Source: Spirochaetales bacterium
GTDB taxonomy: Bacteria > Spirochaetota > Spirochaetia > Sphaerochaetales > Sphaerochaetaceae
Direction of reading: 5' to 3'
Length of the DNA: 26,894 nucleotides
Assembly: GCA_022771185.1 (NCBI GenBank)
Contig: JALFCJ010000217.1
Location: 1 to 26,894, forward strand
Part shown: positions 23,096 through 26,894 of the stretch, in pieces
Layout: each line of letters opens with the position of its first letter
How positions within the stretch are numbered: position 1 is the stretch's first letter
Position numbers and translations under genes: made by a program
The notes under the pieces: generated by a model
Told to the model about the DNA's origin: nothing
The model's database searches: none
What the model saw: the letters and a program-made list of their open reading frames with translations, nothing else

Positions 23096-24343
23096 ATGAA
23101 GAAGTTTTCAGTTCTGATGGTGTTATTATTTTTAATACTTGGAATCTATGGAGGGAGAACCACTCCCCCACTTTTCGATATAGATAAAGAACTGGATTCC
23201 TTTAAAAAAAGTGAAGTCACTGAAGAAGAAAAAGAAAAATACAATGATATGGAGTTTTACCTTATTACTGGAGGGCCAGGGTCTCTTGTTTGGGAAAACT
23301 TCGGCCATAGCGCTATTCTATTTACGTCTCCAGATTCTTTTCCTATAGCCTATGACTGGGGAATCTTTACCTTCGACGACTCATTCTTCGTTAACTTCGC
23401 TTTCGGGCGCCTATATTATGAGGCATGGGCGACATATGGGGAGTATAGGATAGAATCATTGATTAGTGACGACAGAAGCGTCACAGCTCTTAAACTTGAG
23501 CTAGATGAAAACCAAAAAAAGAATCTCTTATCATTTCTCATGTACTCCACTAAAGAAGAAAATAAGACTTACCTATATGACTACTTCAGAGATAACTGCG
23601 CCACAAGGCCTAGAGACATCTACTCTTGGCTCACAGACGGAGAGTTTGAAGAGAAGTTAAAATCAACGCCATCAGAAGAGACGTTAAGGGAAACAGTAGA
23701 GAGACACTTGTCCCTGTCGACATTTCCAGTTGCCTGGACAATAAGCTATCTTCTTGGCCCCGATACAGACAAGGAAGAGACCAAGTGGGAAGCCTGTTTC
23801 CTTCCTTCGACTCTAAACGAGTGCATGAAAGATTATCAAGAGTGCGAGGATGAAATCATATATTCTTCCTTTGGCAGAAAGCCTGTTCCAGAAAAATGGA
23901 GTCTAAAGATCAGATCCTTCCTCATGGGTCTAGCACTTATTGCAATATCTCTTCTCCCTATCACGAGAAAAAGATGGATTGAAAGGTGCAGCGATATTAT
24001 CCTAGGAATAATCTACTTATTCTTCGGCGTTCTTTCCCTCGTTCTTTTGTTCTTCATGCTCTTTACTATACACAACGTAACAAAGGGAAACATAAATTGT
24101 CTTATCATTTCTCCACTATGCCTCATCTCTTCTTTTCTTCATTTTGCTTCCCTATCAAAGAAAAGGAAGAATAGAGCATTACTTTTTAACTCAGGCGCAA
24201 TGCTAGTCTTGGCATTTATTTTATTAACACTAAGGCTAATCATCCCATCTTTTATACAAGACTCTTATGCTGTATTCATTCCAGCAATAATGCTATATGC
24301 ATCAGAAGTCTTCGCAAGCTATAAGAGTATGAAGAATAAATAA
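23096..24343 (+). CDS. DUF4105/Lnb-type membrane protein, candidate lipoprotein N-acyltransferase
   Basis: The 415-residue product has an N-terminal signal or anchor segment, then a periplasmic DUF4105-type domain and about five C-terminal membrane segments (roughly residues 275-408). The domain shows YLITGGPGSLVWENFGHSAI with His71 and YDYFRDNCATRPRDI with Cys168, the conserved His and Cys of this papain/NlpC-like family. As I recall, the Bacteroides lipoprotein N-acyltransferase Lnb belongs to this family, so acylation of lipoprotein N-termini is a reasonable hypothesis, not a proven function here. No clear Shine-Dalgarno precedes the ATG; a GAGG lies 19 bases upstream within a 6-bp hairpin (ATGAGG/CCTCAT). 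It is transcribed alone, divergent from recO. Confidence 0.82.
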   Translation: MKKFSVLMVLLFLILGIYGGRTTPPLFDIDKELDSFKKSEVTEEEKEKYNDMEFYLITGGPGSLVWENFGHSAILFTSPDSFPIAYDWGIFTFDDSFFVNFAFGRLYYEAWATYGEYRIESLISDDRSVTALKLELDENQKKNLLSFLMYSTKEENKTYLYDYFRDNCATRPRDIYSWLTDGEFEEKLKSTPSEETLRETVERHLSLSTFPVAWTISYLLGPDTDKEETKWEACFLPSTLNECMKDYQECEDEIIYSSFGRKPVPEKWSLKIRSFLMGLALIAISLLPITRKRWIERCSDIILGIIYLFFGVLSLVLLFFMLFTIHNVTKGNINCLIISPLCLISSFLHFASLSKKRKNRALLFNSGAMLVLAFILLTLRLIIPSFIQDSYAVFIPAIMLYASEVFASYKSMKNK

Positions 24344-24374
24344 AGGACAGGAAGAGAACATCCCCACCTGTCCC
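24337..24374 (-). terminator. Rho-independent terminator of carbamate kinase gene
   Basis: On the minus strand GGACAGG (24367-24373) pairs with CCTGTCC (24345-24351) and TTTATTTA follows. A G-U pair can extend the stem to 8 bp. The same stem may also end the plus-strand Lnb-like transcript, although no T-run follows on that side. Confidence 0.65.
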
Positions 24375-24395
24375 AAACTATGAACATATATTTTT

Positions 24396-25340
24396 TCAAT
24401 TCTGAATCTTTGTTCCCTGGTCTCCATATACAGCGTCATAGAGATGCTCAGGATCAGTAACGATTCCCATATTTCCTGTGGAATCTACAAAGTCCACCAA
24501 AGCCTGGATCTTTGGAAGCATGGATCCTGGAGCAAAGTGACCTTCCTCAATATATTCCCTAGCTTCATCGGTTGTAATGGAATCAAGCTTCTTCTCGTCG
24601 CTCTTACCATAGTTGAGGCACACCTTCGGAACTGCTGTGGATATGACGAACATATCTGCATTAAGATCCTTTGCAAGCATTGCAGCAGCCAAATCCTTGT
24701 CTATGACGGCCTCCATGCCCTTTAAGTATCCATTCTCATCCTTGACGACAGGAATACCACCGCCACCAGCTGCAATAACGATGACACCATTGTCCAATAG
24801 GCACTTAATAGTCTCAAGCTCGATGATAGAAACAGGTTTAGGGGATGCAACTACTCTTCTCCAACCTCTTCCTGCATCCTCTACTACGCTCCAGCCGTCT
24901 TTTTCCTTTCTTTCCATAGCATCAGCTTCACTCATAAAGGATCCGATAGGCTTTGTCGGCTTCTGGAATGAAGGGTCGTCAGCCTTGACTTCAACTTGAG
25001 TGACGACAGTTGCGATGTTCTTCTTCAAGCCGTCAGCCACCATCTGATTATCAAGTGCCATCTGCAGTTGATATCCGATAGCACCCTGGGTATCTGCAAC
25101 ACAGGAATCCAAAGGAACAGTGTGAAGCTGCTTCTGTGCAAGCTCAGCTCTCCTCAAGATGTATCCGACCTGTGGACCATTTCCATGTGCAATGACAACT
25201 CTGTTTCCTGCCTGCACAAGGCGTGCTATATGCTTTGCTGTCTTATTGGCAGCATCATACTGACTCTGTACTGTTACGTGTTTGGAATCCTCAATGAGAG
25301 AGTTTCCACCAATGGCTATTACAATAAGTTTACTATCCAT
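24396..25340 (-). CDS. arcC: Carbamate kinase
   Basis: Carbamate kinase makes ATP from carbamoyl phosphate and ADP, usually as the last step of arginine deiminase or purine-breakdown pathways. The 314-residue product shows IAIGGNSL near the N-terminus, AHGNGPQVGYILRR, AAGGGGIPVV, IDKDLAAAMLAKDLNAD and the late APGSMLPKIQALVDFV. The ATG at 25340 follows GAGG at nine bases; the GTG five codons earlier lies on that site itself. No arginine deiminase or ornithine carbamoyltransferase gene is adjacent, so its partners must be encoded elsewhere. It ends in its own terminator. Confidence 0.95.
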   Translation of the reverse strand: MDSKLIVIAIGGNSLIEDSKHVTVQSQYDAANKTAKHIARLVQAGNRVVIAHGNGPQVGYILRRAELAQKQLHTVPLDSCVADTQGAIGYQLQMALDNQMVADGLKKNIATVVTQVEVKADDPSFQKPTKPIGSFMSEADAMERKEKDGWSVVEDAGRGWRRVVASPKPVSIIELETIKCLLDNGVIVIAAGGGGIPVVKDENGYLKGMEAVIDKDLAAAMLAKDLNADMFVISTAVPKVCLNYGKSDEKKLDSITTDEAREYIEEGHFAPGSMLPKIQALVDFVDSTGNMGIVTDPEHLYDAVYGDQGTKIQN

Positions 25341-25370
25341 TTTTGATTTCCTCACGCTTAGAGGTTAACA

Positions 25371-25390
25371 CAAATGCAACAAAACGCAAC
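25371..25390 (-). repeat. Tandem 10-bp repeat in the carbamate kinase leader
   Basis: CAAATGCAAC and AAAACGCAAC (plus-strand reading) stand directly next to each other and match at eight of ten positions. They lie 30-50 bases upstream of the arcC start. One-turn spacing fits a cooperative operator, but a chance repeat in AC-rich DNA is equally possible. Confidence 0.3.
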
Positions 25391-25517
25391 AACTTTCTTT
25401 CCTAATTTACATTAATTCTATAAAATTCCATAAAACCAAAAGCAATGACCAGTGGTATAGATTTAAAATTGGAAAAGGAAGAGTATATGTAGATAGTGTT
25501 TTTTCCATTCCATCTTC

Positions 25518-25546
25518 TTTCTAGTATGGATTTTTACTATTATATT
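25518..25546 (+). promoter_or_regulatory. Candidate promoter of lon
   Basis: TTTCTA (25518-25523), 17 bases, TATATT (25541-25546). The -10 matches five of six positions, the -35 only three. The start would be near 25553 with AGGAAA directly in the short leader. I see no CIRCE-type heat-shock operator. The rest of the arcC-lon gap (25341-25565) holds only the tandem repeat and AT-rich sequence. Confidence 0.35.
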
Positions 25547-25565
25547 CAATGATAGGAAATGTAGA

Positions 25566-26894
25566 ATGAACGAAAATAAAAATGAAATAAACGTTACATC
25601 AGCTCCTGTGTTGGCTTTGACAGAGAGACCACTCTTCCCTGAAACCTTCACAACCCTGATGATTGCAAGGCCTGAAGATACCAAGGCCATCAACTATGCC
25701 ATCGAAAAAAATGGCGGCATATTCGTGGCTGTATTAAAGGATGAAAAAGACGGAAATCTAAAAAAAGTGGGTACACTTGCAAAAGTATCGAAGTTCATAA
25801 AGCTTCCAAACAACTGCATACATGTATTTGTATCCACGCTCAAGAGAGTAACCATCGATTCCATTGTTACAGAGCCGGAGCCATTAGTGGCAAATGTCTC
25901 CGACCTAGTAGATAAGACAGTCTCTGAAAAAGTTCTGACCCCCTATGTCAGAATTCTTAAAGACTTGGTTACATCGCTATCCAAGACACAAGTTTTCTCC
26001 TTCGCCACTGAAGTCAATATCTCCAACTTCAATGATGCAGATGCAATCTGTTGGTATGCTGCATCTTCACTTGTAAGTGCACCGAAGGAATTCTTGGAAG
26101 AGATACTTGAATCCACTGATCCAAAGAAGAGAGTTAACGACCTTACTTCTTATATCGCAGGTGAAAAAGAAATCCTTGATAAAGAAGAACAGATCAAAGC
26201 CGACTTCATTAACCGCGTAAAAAGTAGAAACAAGGAAGCGATCCTCCGTGAGCAGATCAGAGTTCTGACTCAGGAACTAAATGGCGTCATGGGGAACGAT
26301 ACTTTTGGCGGTGCTCCCACAAAAGGCGATATCTTCCAAAGAGCAGCAACAAAAAAGCTGCCTCAGGAATATAGGGAAGTTGTTGACAGAGAGCTCCAGA
26401 AACTCATGAATCTGGACCCAATGAACGCAGAATATATGCTGACAAAAGTCTACGTAGAGACAATTCTGGATCTTCCCTTCTCTTTTGAAGACATTATCCC
26501 AGACTACTCCATAACAAAAGTCAAAGAACAACTGGAGAAGGACCACTACGGCATGAAGGAAGTAAAAGAGAGAATCGTAGAATTCTTGGCTTCCAGACTA
26601 AAGGCCCAGAGCACTAAGGGTGCTATAATCTGTCTCGCAGGCCCTCCGGGAGTAGGAAAGACAAGCGTCGCTTCTTCTATTGCAAAAGCTTTGAATAAAA
26701 AATTCTACCGCTTCAGCGTAGGAGGAATGAGAGACGAAGCTGAAATCAAGGGACACAGAAGAACTTATATAGGAGCCCTTCCTGGAAAACTTATCCCGGC
26801 AATAAAGACGGTCAAGACCGTGGATCCTGTAATTCTAATAGACGAAATCGACAAGATGGGTGAAAGCGTCAACGGGGACCCGGCTTCCGCTCTC
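25566..26894 (+). CDS. lon: ATP-dependent protease Lon, N-terminal 443 codons (cut by window end)
   Basis: Lon is a cytoplasmic AAA+ serine protease that removes misfolded and regulatory proteins. From ATG 25566 the frame is open to the last base, exactly 443 codons. It shows the N-terminal LAN domain (LALTERPLFPETFTTLMIAR onward), the long helical linker (AILREQIRVLTQELNG), YMLTKVYVETILDLPF, then the AAA+ module with Walker A GPPGVGKT (359-366), FSVGGMRDEAEIKGHRRTY and Walker B ILIDEIDKM. The Ser-Lys protease domain lies beyond the window. The ATG is preceded by AGGAAA. The typical leucine/proline-rich start is slightly extended by about 15 polar residues. Confidence 0.96.
   Translation, partial: MNENKNEINVTSAPVLALTERPLFPETFTTLMIARPEDTKAINYAIEKNGGIFVAVLKDEKDGNLKKVGTLAKVSKFIKLPNNCIHVFVSTLKRVTIDSIVTEPEPLVANVSDLVDKTVSEKVLTPYVRILKDLVTSLSKTQVFSFATEVNISNFNDADAICWYAASSLVSAPKEFLEEILESTDPKKRVNDLTSYIAGEKEILDKEEQIKADFINRVKSRNKEAILREQIRVLTQELNGVMGNDTFGGAPTKGDIFQRAATKKLPQEYREVVDRELQKLMNLDPMNAEYMLTKVYVETILDLPFSFEDIIPDYSITKVKEQLEKDHYGMKEVKERIVEFLASRLKAQSTKGAIICLAGPPGVGKTSVASSIAKALNKKFYRFSVGGMRDEAEIKGHRRTYIGALPGKLIPAIKTVKTVDPVILIDEIDKMGESVNGDPASAL

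Noticed and set aside
24613..24999. Open frame of 128 codons on the plus strand inside arcC
   Set aside because: Antisense to carbamate kinase; low-complexity Ser/Thr/Pro composition is a shadow of that gene.
25341..25565. CIRCE or similar heat-shock operator in front of lon
   Set aside because: No TTAGCACTC/GAGTGCTAA or comparable inverted repeat is present; the gap is only AT-rich with a weak promoter.
1..26894. Possible prophage, insertion sequence, CRISPR array or defence island
   Set aside because: No transposase, integrase, terminal repeats or spaced direct repeats were seen; nearly every gene is core metabolism, repair or envelope, with tight operon spacing.

Overview
The window reads as a compact, low-to-mid GC bacterial chromosome segment made almost entirely of housekeeping genes. 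No intergenic gap exceeds about 225 bases, and I see no mobile element, CRISPR array or rRNA. The cell envelope looks diderm: two lipobox lipoproteins, two further signal-peptide proteins and a DUF4105/Lnb-like membrane protein. The purine-rich, AGA/GAA-heavy coding style, the RarA fusion with an extra C-terminal domain and the tig-clpP-clpX block together suggest a spirochaete (Sphaerochaeta/Treponema-like). That assignment is inference and should be tested with the RecJ, MutL or Lon proteins.

Layout. The left edge holds the 5' part of a tRNA-His gene (minus strand) with its own strong promoter. Then come three minus-strand genes: a sigma-70-family factor, a DUF4197-like lipoprotein and the RarA fusion. 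Divergent from the sigma factor is tig-clpP-clpX, ending in a clear terminator. Next is a 332-codon DNA-binding, possibly sigma-like protein, whose Shine-Dalgarno sequence lies in one arm of a strong inverted repeat. rdgB-pepF follows, with a convergent small secreted protein, then an HD-domain phosphohydrolase overlapping a TtcA-like thiolase, and a FecR-like secreted protein coupled to an endonuclease-type mutL.

The right half is mostly minus strand: recO-recJ; a 2-hydroxyacid dehydrogenase with an Lrp/AsnC regulator; and a DHODH-like flavoprotein, a PlsC/PlsB-type acyltransferase and a small lipoprotein in one operon. Between and after these lie a plus-strand Lnb-like lipoprotein acyltransferase candidate, carbamate kinase (minus) and the first 443 codons of lon (plus, cut by the window end).

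How they fit together. Three themes recur. Protein quality control is represented by trigger factor, ClpXP, Lon and PepF, with two sigma-type or DNA-binding regulators next to them. DNA repair and genome upkeep are represented by RarA, MutL, RecJ, RecO and RdgB. Envelope lipid and lipoprotein work is represented by the acyltransferase, the Lnb-like protein and the lipoproteins. The most interesting unexplained structure is in the 5' leaders: a hairpin covering the ribosome-binding site of the regulator after clpX, a nested stem-loop leader before tig, a palindrome spanning promoter and ribosome-binding site of the dehydrogenase gene, and four genes whose -10 boxes sit exactly six bases before ATG with no Shine-Dalgarno, suggesting leaderless mRNAs.
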